This document shows, in pieces, positions 16,550 through 25,742 of a stretch of 64,000 nucleotides of DNA (within the stretch, counting starts at the first letter, position 1; every line of letters starts with the position of its first letter). The notes under the pieces are model-generated. The model was not told the origin of the DNA. It was given only the letters and a program-made list of their open reading frames with translations, and searched no databases. The DNA comes from Janthinobacterium sp. (GTDB lineage: Bacteria > Pseudomonadota > Gammaproteobacteria > Burkholderiales > Burkholderiaceae_D): positions 1 through 64,000 of the forward strand of contig NZ_RFSK01000018.1 of assembly GCF_009923995.1 (NCBI RefSeq), written 5' to 3'. The position numbers and the translations under genes were made by a program.

Positions 16550-17757
16550 CGGCCGCCATGCCGGGTCCGCCGGCCCGCATCGCCGATGTCGACGCCCTGC
16601 GCGGCTGCGCCCTGTTCGGCATTTTGGTCGTCAATATCGGCGCCTTCGCCACGCCCTGGTTCGGCCTGGGATTGACCGACCCGGCGTTCCACGGCGGCGT
16701 GGACCGCGCCACGCATTTTCTCGTCGCCCTGCTGTTCGAGACCAAGTTCTACCTGCTGTTTTCCTTCCTGTTCGGCTACAGCTTTACCCTGCAGATGCAG
16801 GCGGCCACGCGCGCCGGTGCGCCATTCGTGCCGCGCATGCTGCGCCGCCAGGCGGGCCTGTGGCTGATCGGTGTCCTGCACGCCGTCATCCTGTTTCATG
16901 GCGACATACTGACTACCTACGCCGTGCTGGGCATCGTGCTGCTGGCCCTGCACCGCTGCGGCAAACGGCCCGCCCTCACCCTGGCCTTTGTCCTCGTCAG
17001 TGCCTGCGCGGCATTCTGGGCAGCGATGGCCTGGCTGCAAGGCCTGCAGCCGGCGAACGGCGGGGAGCAGGCCGTGGCGATGGCGCGGCAAGCGGCGGCC
17101 GCGCTGGCGGCTTACCGTGGTACGCCCGCCAGCGTGGTGACGCAGCACCTGCGCGAATTGAGTGAAATCTGGATCGTCCTGCTGCTGGTGCAGGCACCGT
17201 GCGCACTGGCCATGTTCCTGTGCGGCCTGGTTGCCGGCAAGCGCGAAATGCTGCTGCATGCGGCCGACTATCTGCCGCTGCGCCGGCGACTGCTGTGGGC
17301 CGGCGCGCTGGTGGGATTGCCGGGTGCCGCCTGCTATGCGTGGACGTCCGTGTACGTAAGCGGTCAGGCATGGCAGGTGGCGGGACTGGCCGTGAGCCTG
17401 GCGACGGCGCCGCTGCTGGCGGGTGCCTACCTGGCATTGGCCTTGGCCGCTTTCGCGCGCCTGCGCGACGGCATGTTGTTTGCCCTGCTGGCCGACACGG
17501 GCCGCATGGCCCTGTCGAACTACCTGATGCAGTCGGCCATCTGCGCCTGGCTGTTCCTCGCCTATGGCGCACGCCTGATGGGCAGCGTCTCGCCGCCGGG
17601 TGCGCTGGCGCTGGCCGCCGCCATCTTCTGCCTGCAGCTGCCTTTTAGCCGCTGGTGGCTGCGCCGCCACGTCTATGGCCCCGTCGAATGGCTGCTCCGC
17701 GCCTTGACGATCGCGGCGTGGCCCCGCTGGCGGCGTGCCGGGTCAGCCTATTTGTAG
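16546..17757 (+). CDS. DUF418 (YeiB-like) integral membrane protein
   Basis: 403 residues with about nine or ten hydrophobic segments. The N-terminal DALRGCALFGILVVNIGAFA and LFETKFYLLFSFLFGYSFTL are hallmarks of this family, and the C-terminal DTGRMALSNYLMQSAICAWL is the DUF418 core. The family is related to acyltransferase-3-like membrane proteins; no biochemical function is settled. Translation starts at the ATGA shared with the TetR gene, so longer in-frame upstream starts are ignored. The 3' end overlaps the convergent cyanophycinase gene by ten bases. Confidence 0.88.
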   Translation: MTAAMPGPPARIADVDALRGCALFGILVVNIGAFATPWFGLGLTDPAFHGGVDRATHFLVALLFETKFYLLFSFLFGYSFTLQMQAATRAGAPFVPRMLRRQAGLWLIGVLHAVILFHGDILTTYAVLGIVLLALHRCGKRPALTLAFVLVSACAAFWAAMAWLQGLQPANGGEQAVAMARQAAAALAAYRGTPASVVTQHLRELSEIWIVLLLVQAPCALAMFLCGLVAGKREMLLHAADYLPLRRRLLWAGALVGLPGAACYAWTSVYVSGQAWQVAGLAVSLATAPLLAGAYLALALAAFARLRDGMLFALLADTGRMALSNYLMQSAICAWLFLAYGARLMGSVSPPGALALAAAIFCLQLPFSRWWLRRHVYGPVEWLLRALTIAAWPRWRRAGSAYL

Positions 17758-19001
17758 CGGTACAGCGGCTGGCGCAGCTGGATGGGGCGGATGTCCAGGC
17801 GCAGCTTCAGCACCGAATACGCCTCCGCCTCGGTGGAGCTGTAGCCGACGCTGTTGACGGTCTTGCTGAACCTGAACTCGAACCCCAGGTCCGGATACGG
17901 GTCGCGCGGGTTGCCGAAGGCGATGCCGATGGCTTCCTGCTGGGCGTTATCGATCAAATTGCCCATCAGGTCGAGCACCGCATTATTGCCAAGGATATCG
18001 TTGGTAAACACGGGTTCGCGCATGTCGGGCTGGTTCGGATCGAGCTTGTTGTCGGCCTTATCCGGCGATGGCGTGAAGACGCGCGTGACGAGGTTGAATT
18101 TGTCTCCCCGGTCCAGATAGCTGATGGCGGCATTGCTGATATTGAAATTCTTCACGCCGCGGTCGCTGATGGCGCCCGACAGGTCGATCAGCAAAGCCCC
18201 ACTGTAGCCGATGACTTCCACGTCGCGCATGGCATCGACCACCATGGCGCTGTTTTCGTCGATGCCCAGGCCCAGGTGATAGCCTTTTTTCAGCATCACG
18301 GGAATCATGCGGGCGAAACGGCCACGCACCAGCAAATGCTGGTCGACGAAGACGTCACTGCCGATGAAACCCAGGCCCGGTGCGATTTCGCGCCCGTCCG
18401 TCACGCCCATTTTCAGCATGTCGAGCACGGGCTTGGCGTCATAGAACATGGTGGTGCTCATGATGGCGGCACCGGCGCTGGAACCGGCGATCACGCCGCC
18501 GTTGCGGTAGACCGACCAGATGGCCTCCAGCGCAGCCGTGCGGCTGCCGTCCGGCCGCAGCAAGGCTTGCGTGATGCGCCCCTGGTCGCCGCCGGCAAAA
18601 TAGATGCCGGTGGCCGACTTGATCTGCGTCACGATGGCCGGGTCTTCGGCCGCCTTGCGGTAATCGCGATTGGCCAGCTTGACGGCCAGCGGCACGAAAA
18701 AGGCGTCCGCACCATATTGGTTGAGTTTCTTGATGATGCTTTCACCCGATTTTTCCGGGTTCATCGCGGCCGAGGCCAGCACGGCGATGCGCGCGCCTGG
18801 CCCGCCAGACAACTTGACGATGCGCTGCCAGACTTCGGCATTGTCGGCCCGCAGGCCGCCGCCGATGATGACGAGGGTGCCCTGCGGCGCCGTGCCGATG
18901 GCACTGCCGGCAGGCGCCGCCGCAGCATGGAAGCTGCACAATGCCAGCGCAAACAGCAGCGCGGCGCGGAATTTCTGATACAGGCTTGCGGATGATTTCA
19001 T
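17748..19001 (-). CDS. cphE: Exported cyanophycinase (CphE-type)
   Basis: 417 residues starting MKSSASLYQKFRAALLFALA, with a signal peptide ending near AAAA. The start has an AGAGG site; 27 extra upstream residues are non-homologous. The family S51 core is clear: LVIIGGGLRADN, GIYFAGGDQGRI, then the nucleophile elbow IAGSSAGAAIMS with Ser175, and GLGIDENSAMVVD. Cyanophycinases cut the multi-L-arginyl-poly-L-aspartate polymer into beta-Asp-Arg dipeptides. A signal peptide means this enzyme attacks polymer outside the cytoplasm, i.e. scavenged from other cells. It is shorter-range linked to a TonB receptor, an RpiR regulator and a CphZ-like gene, which supports that role. Symbol chosen by analogy with extracellular enzymes of other bacteria. 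Confidence 0.85.
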   Translation of the reverse strand: MKSSASLYQKFRAALLFALALCSFHAAAAPAGSAIGTAPQGTLVIIGGGLRADNAEVWQRIVKLSGGPGARIAVLASAAMNPEKSGESIIKKLNQYGADAFFVPLAVKLANRDYRKAAEDPAIVTQIKSATGIYFAGGDQGRITQALLRPDGSRTAALEAIWSVYRNGGVIAGSSAGAAIMSTTMFYDAKPVLDMLKMGVTDGREIAPGLGFIGSDVFVDQHLLVRGRFARMIPVMLKKGYHLGLGIDENSAMVVDAMRDVEVIGYSGALLIDLSGAISDRGVKNFNISNAAISYLDRGDKFNLVTRVFTPSPDKADNKLDPNQPDMREPVFTNDILGNNAVLDLMGNLIDNAQQEAIGIAFGNPRDPYPDLGFEFRFSKTVNSVGYSSTEAEAYSVLKLRLDIRPIQLRQPLYRYK

Positions 19002-19148
19002 GGTGCCTCTCGAATGCAAAGAAAGTGGCGCGCACCGGTTGATACAGGCACGCGCCGTTGCTGCCAATACTGCTGCTTGCAACCCAACGCCATCGAACTA
19101 CGATGCTACTCGCCGTGTGTGACAGCGATATTGCGGCATCTCCTGTTT

Positions 19149-21944
19149 TTATTTGAAAGTATAGTTGGCCGAAGCGTAGAAGCGCCGGCCGCGCGGGTCC
19201 GTGTAGCTGGGGTCATAGCCGGACAGGAAAAAGTATGCCTGGTTCGAATAGGGCGGGCTGGTATTGAACAGATTCTGTATGCCCGCGCGCAGCTTGAACT
19301 GCTTGCTGACGGCATAGGCGCCCGACATGTCCCACAGCGTGTACGCCTTCACCCGGTTCGCCTTGACCACGCTGCCGTCATCCGTGTTGATGGCCGAGTT
19401 CTGGTCGTCATAGCCGCTCGAATACGTATTCGACAGGCTGGCCGAATACGGGCCATTGTCCCAGTCCAGCGTGATGGTATGGCGCCAGCGCTGGACCACG
19501 CCGTCCGTGACGAATTTATTCAGGTTGCTGATGAAGACGTCGCCGGGACTGGTCTGGATTTTCGAATCGAGCACGTAGGTGCCGCTCAGGTGGCCGCCGA
19601 AACGTCCCCATGCCGTCTTCACGCCATGCAGGTCGGCCGTGATGTCGATACCGGACGCCTTTTGCGCGCCGCGGTTTTCCTTGCGCAGTTCGATGTAGTC
19701 GATCAAGCCGTCTTCGTCGCGGTGCACCAGGTCGCCGTACTTGGACAGGTTGGCCAGGATGATGTCGTCGCCGATCTCGCTGATCAGGTCCGTGCGCTTG
19801 ATGTTCCAGTAATCGGCACTGAAGGTCCAGTGCTGGCTCGGTTCGAGCACCAGGCCGGCCGAGAATTGTCGGCTGCGCTCCGGCTTGAGCTTGTCGTTAC
19901 TGTAGCGGCGCGTGTCCCAGTTGTCGGCGCAGACGGAATAGTCATTGTTCTCGCTCGCGCAATACACGGGATCGGGCAGGGTCGCCGTGCTGCTGTAGAC
20001 GGTGGGCCGGTGCAGGTCCGCCATCGACGGCGCGCGGAAGCCCTTGCCGGCCGAAGCGCGCAGCAGCACCTGCTTGCTGGGCATGTAGGTCAGGCCGATC
20101 TTCGGACTGAGGGCGCCGCCCACCTGCTGGTAGTGGTCGTAGCGGCCGGACAATTGCGCCTGCCACTGCCGGGTGAATGGCAGCAGCAGTTCGCTGTAGA
20201 TGGCTTGCACATTGCGGCTGTCGCTGGTGGGGCCGCCGCCTTCGGGCGCCGCATCGTTGTTGATATTGTCGCTCATCAGCAACGCCGACGGTCGGAACTC
20301 GGTGCGCTCGCGCCGCACTTCGCCGCCCACGGCCAGCGCCATGTCGCCGCCGCCCAGCGCCATCAGCGCACGCGACGCCTTGAAATCGAGCGAGTCCATG
20401 GTGCCGCGCGCATGGCGCACCTCGTCGTTGACCTGGATGCTGTCGATCAGCGCCTGGCCTTTCGCGCTGGAGGGACCGAAAGGATTGATATCGCCGGCGG
20501 CGATCCCTTCCAGCAGCTTGTCGTACAGGACATAGCCGTGCGTGTCGCGGTCCTTGACCACGTTGACGCTGTGGTTCAGGCCCACGTCGTAGTCCCAGCC
20601 GGCGAGCGTGCCGGTGGCACCCACGACGAACCGCTGGCTCTCGCTGGTCAGCTGGCTGGTGCGCATGCCCGCCTCGTTCAGGCGCATGCGCAGTTCCAGT
20701 TCGCGCGCCGTCGGATTGCCGTCCTCGTCTACGATGCTGTCCAGCCCCGTGTTGGCCAGTTGCGGCACCTTGCTGTAATCCAGATAGCCCGTCACGCGCG
20801 CCGACGAGCCCACATAATAGCTGCGCGAACGGCTCAGCGCCACTTCCGCATACAGCTGGTGGTCGCCGTTCAGTTTCAGCACGCCGCGCGTGAGCAGGTT
20901 CTGCTTGTCCGTCTTCGGATACAGCTCCGTATCGCCCATGTAGTCATAGGTACAGGCATCGACGCCGCCCGTGCCCGCCGGCAGGTACAGATTGGCCGGC
21001 GGTGCGCAGTTCGGGATCGACAGATTGATCTGCCGGTTGGTGATGGGCCGGCCATTGAGCAGGAAGCCGTTGTCCTGCAAATAATCGCGCTGTTCGCCCG
21101 ACAGGCGGATATTCGCCGGACTGGTAAAGCTGGATAGCAAATGCCCGAGGCGCTGCGGAATCTGCAGCTTGGGGATGAATTTACGCTGCGACGAGCTCAA
21201 ACGGTCGGTTTTCTGCAGGTCGACGACGGCAAAGATATTGTAGCCGTCCGTCGCCAGATCGCCCGTGCCGGCCGTGATGCTGGCCGTACGCTTGCCGGCT
21301 CCGCCTTCCTGCGTGCCGCTGCCGTACGCATTCAGCTCCACGCCCTGGTAATCCTTGCGCGTAATGAAATTGATGACGCCGCCGATAGCGTCCGTGCCGT
21401 ACAGGGCCGAGGCGCCGTCGAGCAGCACTTCCACGCGCTGCAATGCGGCGGCGGGGATGTTATTCAGGTCGACGCCCGCGTCGTCGCCGGGCGAAGCAAA
21501 ATTGGCCATGCGCCGCCCGTTGAGCAGCACCAGGGTGGACGAGGTGCCCACGCCGCGCAGGTTGGCACTGTTGAAGCCGCGCTGGTCGCCGCCCACGTTG
21601 ATGCTGGCCCCATCCGTCAGGCCGCCCACGTTGGCCGAGACGCGCGCCATCAGTTCGGCCGCCGTCGTCACGCCCGCCTTCTCGATGTCGGCACGCGTGA
21701 TGACCTGCACCGGCAGCGCCGTTTCCGATTCCAGCCGCTTGATGGCCGAACCGGTGATTTCCACGCGCTGCATTTTCTTCTGTGCCGGTTCTGTATCCGC
21801 CCCCTGCTCCTGCGCCAGCGCACCGTTGCCCAGCATGCCCAGCGCCGCCGAGACGCTCAAGCCCCCTACGGCCAGGCGCACGGCATGGGCCAGCACCGAT
21901 ACACGTGGCAGTATGCGACTGCCGTCCTGTTTTTTTTCTTGCAT
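19149..21944 (-). CDS. TonB-dependent outer-membrane receptor
   Basis: 931 residues. A signal region is followed by a short Gln/Glu-rich stretch, the TonB box region (MQRVEITGSAIKRLES), the plug domain (about 60-180, with LRGVGTSSTLVLLNGRRMAN and LYGTDAIGGVINFIT) and a beta-barrel ending YASANYTFK with terminal aromatic. It lacks the N-terminal STN domain used for transmembrane signalling. Two Cys pairs in loops (NCAPPANLY..ACTYDY; YCASENNDYSVCADNW) suggest disulfide-stabilised extracellular loops. It starts with GGGAG at good spacing, 33 bases after the RpiR gene. By position it should import the products of the exported cyanophycinase, beta-Asp-Arg or short oligomers; this specificity is inferred. 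Confidence 0.93.
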   Translation of the reverse strand: MQEKKQDGSRILPRVSVLAHAVRLAVGGLSVSAALGMLGNGALAQEQGADTEPAQKKMQRVEITGSAIKRLESETALPVQVITRADIEKAGVTTAAELMARVSANVGGLTDGASINVGGDQRGFNSANLRGVGTSSTLVLLNGRRMANFASPGDDAGVDLNNIPAAALQRVEVLLDGASALYGTDAIGGVINFITRKDYQGVELNAYGSGTQEGGAGKRTASITAGTGDLATDGYNIFAVVDLQKTDRLSSSQRKFIPKLQIPQRLGHLLSSFTSPANIRLSGEQRDYLQDNGFLLNGRPITNRQINLSIPNCAPPANLYLPAGTGGVDACTYDYMGDTELYPKTDKQNLLTRGVLKLNGDHQLYAEVALSRSRSYYVGSSARVTGYLDYSKVPQLANTGLDSIVDEDGNPTARELELRMRLNEAGMRTSQLTSESQRFVVGATGTLAGWDYDVGLNHSVNVVKDRDTHGYVLYDKLLEGIAAGDINPFGPSSAKGQALIDSIQVNDEVRHARGTMDSLDFKASRALMALGGGDMALAVGGEVRRERTEFRPSALLMSDNINNDAAPEGGGPTSDSRNVQAIYSELLLPFTRQWQAQLSGRYDHYQQVGGALSPKIGLTYMPSKQVLLRASAGKGFRAPSMADLHRPTVYSSTATLPDPVYCASENNDYSVCADNWDTRRYSNDKLKPERSRQFSAGLVLEPSQHWTFSADYWNIKRTDLISEIGDDIILANLSKYGDLVHRDEDGLIDYIELRKENRGAQKASGIDITADLHGVKTAWGRFGGHLSGTYVLDSKIQTSPGDVFISNLNKFVTDGVVQRWRHTITLDWDNGPYSASLSNTYSSGYDDQNSAINTDDGSVVKANRVKAYTLWDMSGAYAVSKQFKLRAGIQNLFNTSPPYSNQAYFFLSGYDPSYTDPRGRRFYASANYTFK

Positions 21945-21977
21945 GCCAACTCTCCCAGATGGTGTTAACCCTGATTT

Positions 21978-22997
21978 TTATAATGACTGCTTTTTATGCA
22001 CTGCCTTGCGCTGCTTGACTGCTGTTTTCCGGGGTCCCTGCACGCCATGCTCGCCGCCGTACAGGTAGGCGGCGATCACCTCGCTCAGGCGGGCGGCTTT
22101 TTCAACGTTGTCCTTGTTCGACACCATCAGCGCCACGGCCAACGCCTCGATCATGGCCAGTGCCGCGCTGGCGCTGCTGGGCAGAACGGGATGCGTGCTT
22201 TGCGCGTACAGCGCATGGTCGGCCAGTTCGGCCAGGGGGGAAGCGGGAGAGTCCGTGAGCGCGACGATGCGGGCACCGCGGTCACGCGCGAAATTGGCCA
22301 GGCCGATGCAGTCGAGCGTATAGCGGGGGAAGGAAATCACCACCAGCACGTCGCTCGCCGTCAGGTTGACCAGGTGTCCGGCCGCCACTTCCGAGCCGCC
22401 GATGCCCACCACTTCGACGACATGCGGGCAAAACGGCTGCAAATGCTGCACCAGCATGCCGGCCAGGTTGGACGACAGGCCAAAACCCATCACATACACC
22501 ACCTGGGCCAGCGTCAGATGACGCACCACGGCGTGCATGTCCGGCAGCGCGAGCGCGCCCGAGGTGGCGGCGATATTCGCCGCCGCGTATTCCAGGCTTT
22601 CCGTGACGGGCGACGTGGCGCGCGCGCGCCGCTCTATCGTATGGCGCAATTTATCGACCGGCTGCAACAGTGCCTGCAGGGTCTCCGCCATGGCGCTGCG
22701 CATGGCCGAATAATTCCGCTGGCCGATGTCGCGCGCGAAGCGGCTGATGGTGGCCGTCGAGACCCGGCAACTGTCGGCCAGTTCCTCGATGCCCAGCGCG
22801 GTAACGCGCATCTGGTTGCGCAGCAGGTAGTCGGCGATCTGGCGCTGCGAAGCCGATCCGGTTGCCAGCACATGCATCAGCGCCTGTCCCAGCGGCGATT
22901 GCGCAAACGCCGCATCGGGCGACGACAGCGCGCCGGCCAGCGCTGGCGCGGCTGGAGTACGGGGGCTGCTGCGGGCAGGGCTGGCGGATGCTTTCAT
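21978..22997 (-). CDS. RpiR/MurR-family transcriptional regulator with SIS domain
   Basis: 339 residues. A Pro/Ala-rich N-terminal extension of about 40 residues precedes the helix-turn-helix domain (about 45-125, LGIEELADSCRVSTATISRF). A SIS domain follows (about 160-300, VVYVMGFGLSSNLAGMLVQH and VLVVISFPRYTLDCIGLANF). SIS domains usually bind phosphosugars, but in amino-acid loci they appear to sense other small ligands. It heads the minus-strand rpiR-receptor-cyanophycinase group and is divergent from the CphZ-like/YfcC genes, so it probably controls both directions. The ribosome-binding site is weak. Confidence 0.9.
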   Translation of the reverse strand: MKASASPARSSPRTPAAPALAGALSSPDAAFAQSPLGQALMHVLATGSASQRQIADYLLRNQMRVTALGIEELADSCRVSTATISRFARDIGQRNYSAMRSAMAETLQALLQPVDKLRHTIERRARATSPVTESLEYAAANIAATSGALALPDMHAVVRHLTLAQVVYVMGFGLSSNLAGMLVQHLQPFCPHVVEVVGIGGSEVAAGHLVNLTASDVLVVISFPRYTLDCIGLANFARDRGARIVALTDSPASPLAELADHALYAQSTHPVLPSSASAALAMIEALAVALMVSNKDNVEKAARLSEVIAAYLYGGEHGVQGPRKTAVKQRKAVHKKQSL

Positions 22998-23061
22998 GTC
23001 ACTGGCGGCCTGTGCTTGTCATGTGCGGCGGATCGGTGTGTCGGCGCAAAAAATCAGCGCG

Positions 23062-23097
23062 TGAACTCACTTTACGCATATCAAAAAGAAAACTCAA
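23062..23097 (-). promoter_or_regulatory. rpiR promoter
   Basis: On the minus strand TTGAGT (23097-23092) and TAAAGT (23074-23069) are spaced 17 bases, with transcription expected near 23062. It lies back-to-back with the plus-strand promoter of the CphZ-like gene. Confidence 0.5.
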
Positions 23098-23111
23098 CAA
23101 ATTTTTGTAAA

Positions 23112-23154
23112 AGCATTTTCATTTATTTACTTCGTGAAAATAATGCTACATAAT
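23112..23154 (+). promoter_or_regulatory. cphZ-like/yfcC promoter with candidate RpiR operator
   Basis: TTTACT (23126-23131) and CATAAT (23149-23154) with a 17-base spacer form a plausible sigma70 promoter. An inverted repeat of AGCATTTTCA (23112-23121) and TGAAAATAATGCT (23135-23147) brackets the -35 and spacer, so a dimeric regulator bound there would block transcription. The neighbouring RpiR protein is the obvious candidate. Confidence 0.55.
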
Positions 23155-23197
23155 CGGCCGAAACCCATCAACCATGCACCTTTCCGGGGCACCCACC

Positions 23198-24334
23198 ATG
23201 CACGTACAACAGCATCCGATCTCCACGCCGCACGCCAGCGTGTCCTGCCAATTGAGCAGCTTTCACTTCGGCGGCACAGCCGCCCAAAGCCGCAGCGGCA
23301 AGAAGGTGTATATCCAGGCGGCCCTGCACGCGGACGAGGTGCCGGGCATGCTGGTGTCGCAGTTCCTGCGCCGCGAGCTGCTGGCGCTGGAAGCGGCAGG
23401 CAAGGTGCATGGCGAAATTATCCTGGTGCCGGCCGCCAATCCGATCGGCCTGGCGCAAGCCATCCATGGCGCGCCGTTCGGGCGTTTCGACCTGACCACC
23501 GGCATCAACTTCAACCGCGCCTACCGCCACGTGGCCGAGGAACTGAAAACCACGCTCGATGGCAAGCTGGGGCAGGATGCGCAAGCCAACGTGGCCCTGA
23601 TCCGCGCGCATGCGCGCGACGCTGTCGCCGCCTGGCGGCCGGGCACGGATGCGGAGACGTTGAAAAAAACCCTGCTGGGCATGGCCATCGACGCCGACAT
23701 CGTGCTCGACCTGCACTGCGACAATGAGGCGGCCCTGCATATCTACACGGGCACGCCGCTGGCGGCGCAGATCGCGCCCCTGTCGGCGCTCCTGGGCGCG
23801 CGCGCCGTGCTGCTGGAACTGGCGGCTGGCGAAGAGCCGTTCGATGAAGCGTGCAGCCGCCTGTGGTGGGACCTCGACAGCCACTTCGGCGGCCGCTATC
23901 CGATCCCCGCTGCCTGCCTGTCGACCACCGTCGAATTGCGCGGCGAGGTGGAAGTGAGCTACGCCCTGGCCGAACGCGACGCGACCGCCCTGCTGCGCTT
24001 CCTCGCCATCGAGGGCGTGCTGGACATCGAAGGAGCCGGCGACGACTTGCCCGCGCCGCAATGCCAGCCCACGCCGCTGGCTGGCGTCGAACCGATCCTC
24101 GCGCCGCACCATGGCGTGCTGGTGTACCTACGCGAAATGGGCGACATGCTGGCCGCCGGCGATGCGCTGGCCGACCTGATCGACCCCGTCAGCGGCGCAA
24201 CGACGACTTTGCGCTGCACGGTCGCTGGTGTATTCTTCGCGCGCAGCGCCCACCGTCATGTCCTGCGCGGCATGAATGTCGGCAAGGTCGCTGGCGCCGT
24301 CGCCTTTCGCGGCGGCAGCCTGTTAAGCCAATAA
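23198..24334 (+). CDS. cphZ: M14/AstE-like deacylase, probable cyanophycin dipeptide hydrolase
   Basis: 378 residues from MHVQQHPIST. An ATG 24 bases upstream has no ribosome-binding site and lies only about 13 bases from the predicted transcription start. Zinc ligands follow the succinylglutamate desuccinylase/aspartoacylase pattern: His44 and Glu47 in LHADEVPG, His173 in DLHCD, and catalytic Glu246 in TTVELRGE. There is no signal peptide, so it is cytoplasmic. The AotO protein of Pseudomonas aeruginosa and its relatives, named CphZ, share this annotation and split beta-Asp-Arg. Together with the cyanophycinase 4 kb away, that function is more likely here than succinylglutamate cleavage, since no other ast gene is nearby. 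The family call is firm; the substrate is inferred. Confidence 0.72.
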   Translation: MHVQQHPISTPHASVSCQLSSFHFGGTAAQSRSGKKVYIQAALHADEVPGMLVSQFLRRELLALEAAGKVHGEIILVPAANPIGLAQAIHGAPFGRFDLTTGINFNRAYRHVAEELKTTLDGKLGQDAQANVALIRAHARDAVAAWRPGTDAETLKKTLLGMAIDADIVLDLHCDNEAALHIYTGTPLAAQIAPLSALLGARAVLLELAAGEEPFDEACSRLWWDLDSHFGGRYPIPAACLSTTVELRGEVEVSYALAERDATALLRFLAIEGVLDIEGAGDDLPAPQCQPTPLAGVEPILAPHHGVLVYLREMGDMLAAGDALADLIDPVSGATTTLRCTVAGVFFARSAHRHVLRGMNVGKVAGAVAFRGGSLLSQ

Positions 24335-24353
24335 GAAATCCAAAAAAAGCGCC

Positions 24354-25742
24354 ATGAGAAAATTCAAGCTCCCCAATACCTTCGTCCTGCTATGCGGCAT
24401 CCTGGCCATGATCGCCCTGGCCACGTGGCTGGTACCGGGCGGGAAATTCGACACCCAGCTGGTGAATGGCAAGCAGCTCATCATTCCTGGCACCTTCCAC
24501 TACGTCGACAACAAGCCGCAGGGCCTGGCCGCCCTGATGATGGCGCCCATCAAGGGCTTCGTCGACGCCAGCCTGATCATCGGCTTCGTGCTGATCGTCG
24601 GCGGCGCCTTCGCCGTGCTGCAAAAAACGGAAGCCTTCGATTCGCTGATCAAGGCCATCGCCAAGGCGCACACCAGCTCGCGCTTCGTGCGCGCAGCCAT
24701 CATCCCCGTCTTCTTCACCATGTTTTCCCTGGGCGGCGCCACCTTCGGCATGAACGAGGAAGCGATTCCCTTCATCCTGATCTTCGTGCCGCTGGCCCTG
24801 GCCCTGGGCTATGACACCATCACCGGCGTGTCGATACCCTTCATCGGGTCACAGGTGGGTTTTTCCGCCGCCTTCCTGAACCCGTTCAACGTCGGCATTG
24901 CGCAGGGTATCGCCGGCGTGCCGATCTTTTCCGGGATCGGCTACCGCCTGATCGTCTGGGCCATCGCCACGGCGGTCAGCATCGTTTTCCTGATGTGGTA
25001 CGCGGCGCGCATCAAGCGCCATCCCGAAAAAAGCCCGACCTACCTGCTCGACGTCGAAAAGCGCCGCGAACATACGCTGGACCTGGACAGCTTTGCCGGC
25101 ATGACGCGCACGCACCGCGCCGTGCTGTGGATCTTCCTCGGCACGTTGCTGACGATGGTCGTCGGCGTCGTCAAGTACGACTGGTTCATCGATGAGATCG
25201 CCGCCCTGTTCCTGACGATGGCCATCGTCGTCGGCCTGGTCGGCCGGCTCGACATGGACAGCCTGGTCGCGGCCTTCGTGCAGGGCGCGCGCGACATGGT
25301 CAGTGTTGGCCTGGTCATCGCCCTGGCGCGCGGCACCATGATCCTGGCGCGCGACGCGCAGATCATCGACACCATGCTGCATGCGCTCACGCCGCTGGTG
25401 GCCTCGTCGAGTCCCGTCTTCGCCGCGCAAAAAATGTTCTTCATGCAGTCGGTGATCAACTTCTTCATCCATTCCGGCAGCGGCCAGGCGGCGCTCACCA
25501 TGCCCATCATGGCGCCGCTGGCCGACCTGGTGGGCGTGACGCGCCAGACGGCCATCCTGGCCTTCCAGTTCGGTGAATTCACCACGCCGATGATCCCCAC
25601 CTCCGGCATCACGGTGGGCGTGCTGGCGCTGGCGCGCGTGCCCTGGATCACCTGGGCCAAGTGGATGATCCCGCTGCAGCTGATCTACCTGGTGCTGGCG
25701 CTGCTGCTGCTGATTCCACCTTGCCTGATGCATTGGCAGTAA
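24354..25742 (+). CDS. YfcC/DcuC-family inner-membrane carrier
   Basis: 462 residues with about eleven hydrophobic segments. It begins MRKFKLPNTFVLLCGILAMI and contains GGATFGMNEEAIPFILIF and FFIHSGSGQAALTMPIMAPL, conserved in the C4-dicarboxylate/basic-amino-acid carrier group (PF03606). It follows the CphZ-like gene by 19 bases and ends at an intrinsic terminator, so these two form the plus-strand operon. It should move beta-Asp-Arg, arginine, ornithine or aspartate across the inner membrane; placing import before the cytoplasmic hydrolase favours the dipeptide. Confidence 0.85.
   Translation: MRKFKLPNTFVLLCGILAMIALATWLVPGGKFDTQLVNGKQLIIPGTFHYVDNKPQGLAALMMAPIKGFVDASLIIGFVLIVGGAFAVLQKTEAFDSLIKAIAKAHTSSRFVRAAIIPVFFTMFSLGGATFGMNEEAIPFILIFVPLALALGYDTITGVSIPFIGSQVGFSAAFLNPFNVGIAQGIAGVPIFSGIGYRLIVWAIATAVSIVFLMWYAARIKRHPEKSPTYLLDVEKRREHTLDLDSFAGMTRTHRAVLWIFLGTLLTMVVGVVKYDWFIDEIAALFLTMAIVVGLVGRLDMDSLVAAFVQGARDMVSVGLVIALARGTMILARDAQIIDTMLHALTPLVASSSPVFAAQKMFFMQSVINFFIHSGSGQAALTMPIMAPLADLVGVTRQTAILAFQFGEFTTPMIPTSGITVGVLALARVPWITWAKWMIPLQLIYLVLALLLLIPPCLMHWQ

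Noticed and set aside
23198..24334. Succinylglutamate desuccinylase (astE) of the arginine succinyltransferase pathway
   Set aside because: No other ast gene is nearby, while cyanophycinase and dipeptide-uptake candidates are; the AstE name reflects only the shared family.
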